Positions 5,391 through 6,070 of a DNA stretch of 6,070 nucleotides are shown in pieces. The DNA is from Coxiellaceae bacterium (GTDB taxonomy: Bacteria > Pseudomonadota > Gammaproteobacteria > Coxiellales > Coxiellaceae): NCBI GenBank assembly GCA_003450655.1, contig DMFG01000216.1, forward strand, positions 1 to 6,070. The letters are read 5' to 3'. The translations under genes were made by a program, and so were the position numbers. The notes under the pieces were generated by a model that was given only the letters and a program-made list of their open reading frames with translations, did not search any database and had not been told where the DNA came from. Numbering within the stretch: position 1 is the stretch's first letter; the number at the start of each line of letters is the position of its first letter.

Positions 5391-5419
5391 GTGACAGGTG
5401 TTGGGTTCTCGGTTATAGT
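5391..5419 (+). promoter_or_regulatory. Predicted promoter of djlA
   Basis: GTGACA (5391-5396; 5 of 6 to the -35) and TATAGT (5414-5419; 5 of 6 to the -10) are separated by exactly 17 bp. Transcription would start near 5426, about 60 nt before the djlA ATG. The -10 forms part of a 9-bp inverted repeat. Confidence 0.5.
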
Positions 5420-5469
5420 TCGAGCTCCTTACAGTGTGAAAGTGCCGTTGTCACCGAATCACTATAACC
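5411..5469. repeat. 9-bp perfect inverted repeat between the djlA promoter and start
   Basis: GGTTATAGT (5411-5419) and ACTATAACC (5461-5469) are perfect reverse complements separated by 41 bp. The left arm contains the predicted djlA -10 and lies upstream of the predicted transcription start, so any function would be at DNA level (operator pair) and not an mRNA hairpin. Chance is a real alternative because one arm is a -10-like AT-rich word. Confidence 0.4.
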
Positions 5470-5485
5470 AGTTGTGGATCGATCA

Positions 5486-6070
5486 ATGCGTTGGATGGGT
5501 AAGTTTTTAGGTTTCATGATTGGCTCAATGATTATGCCACCTTTGGGAGTCATTGTAGGTCTAATCCTAGGACACTTATACGACGTTGGCTTATTGCAGC
5601 AGTGGTTGTCTTTGCCGGGACAAGGTGGGTCTCGTGATACTCAATCTGTATTCTTCAATGCAACATTTGCTGTGCTGGGGTATATCGCAAAGTCGGATGG
5701 CCGTGTCACTCAAAAAGAAATTGAAGTAACAGAATCCGTCATGATGCGTTTTCGTTTGACAGAATCAATGCGCCGGCAAGCGATTGAGCAATTTCATTTA
5801 GGAAAGCAGCCTGATTTTAACGTTCAATATGCGGTGGCTGAGCTTAAGCGAGCTTGTGTATTTAATCCGTCATTATTGCAAACCTTTGTTGAGGTGCAAA
5901 TGCAATTAGCGTTTGCAGATGGTGACGTGTTGCCTCGAAAACGTCAGGCATTACAGCAAGTATTAGCGGCGCTGGGTATCTCTCCTTCTGTGTTTGAGCG
6001 ATTAGAGCGCCAATACACGGCCGGGCGTAATTATCAGCGCCATAGTTATGGCCCTGATCGCAATCCAGGT
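5486..6070 (+). CDS. djlA: Membrane-anchored DnaJ-like co-chaperone DjlA (3' end cut by window edge)
   Basis: The frame is open from ATG 5486 to the window end (195 codons). DjlA is a DnaK co-chaperone anchored in the inner membrane with its J domain in the cytoplasm. Residues about 5-30 form the Gly-rich transmembrane segment (GKFLGFMIGS, then GVIVGLILGHLYD), like that of E. coli DjlA, which mediates dimerisation. Residues about 55-170 form the TerB-like central domain: FFNATFAVLGYIAKSDGRVTQKEI (56-79), the cysteine segment AELKRACVFNPSLLQTFVEVQMQLAFADG (119-147), then LGISPSVFERLE. The visible part ends in the polar linker (NYQRHSYGPDRNPG), so the C-terminal J domain with its HPD motif lies outside. 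The start fits the family (MRWMGK against MQYWGK); a weak GGA lies 7 nt upstream. Confidence 0.93.
   Translation, partial: MRWMGKFLGFMIGSMIMPPLGVIVGLILGHLYDVGLLQQWLSLPGQGGSRDTQSVFFNATFAVLGYIAKSDGRVTQKEIEVTESVMMRFRLTESMRRQAIEQFHLGKQPDFNVQYAVAELKRACVFNPSLLQTFVEVQMQLAFADGDVLPRKRQALQQVLAALGISPSVFERLERQYTAGRNYQRHSYGPDRNPG

Overview
The window looks like a piece of a gammaproteobacterial chromosome of moderate, somewhat AT-leaning composition. The evidence is the set of recognisable proteins: a TolC-type outer-membrane channel, HemL of the C5 tetrapyrrole pathway, HemJ, an ErpA ending in CGCGSSFS, RsmJ and DjlA. ErpA, RsmJ and DjlA together point to Gammaproteobacteria. HemJ in place of HemG/HemY, a small rubredoxin and a TolC carrying a SPOR domain suggest a lineage away from the enterics (perhaps Legionellales, Thiotrichales or Francisella-like relatives), but the genus cannot be fixed from sequence reading alone. 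No mobile element, tRNA, rRNA or CRISPR array was seen.

Layout from left to right. Positions 1-1602 (minus) hold a TolC-family protein fused to a C-terminal SPOR domain, cut by the window edge. A 137-bp gap carries its likely promoter inside a 10-bp inverted repeat. Positions 1740-3023 (minus) hold hemL with a GTG start. A 63-bp divergent gap with short helically phased direct repeats separates hemL from a 54-residue rubredoxin (3087-3251, plus). The rubredoxin runs tail-to-tail into hemJ (3243-3695, minus, TTG start), overlapping it by 9 bp. hemJ follows a small one-helix membrane protein of unknown function (3708-3935, minus); the two appear to form an operon with a promoter near 3969-3997. 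A 185-bp divergent gap also holds the promoter of erpA (4121-4489, plus). Convergent to erpA is rsmJ (4561-5322 or 5340, minus). Back-to-back promoters then separate rsmJ from djlA (5486 to the right edge, plus), which is cut before its J domain.

Functional reading. The centre is an iron/tetrapyrrole neighbourhood: HemL makes 5-aminolevulinate, HemJ oxidises protoporphyrinogen IX, rubredoxin is a one-iron electron carrier, and ErpA delivers Fe-S clusters. The flanks are ordinary housekeeping or envelope genes: rRNA methylation, a membrane-anchored DnaK co-chaperone, and the export channel. The features most worth a second look are the TolC-SPOR fusion, the unknown small membrane protein coupled to hemJ, the rubredoxin wedged between two heme genes, and an eight-residue insertion in ErpA.
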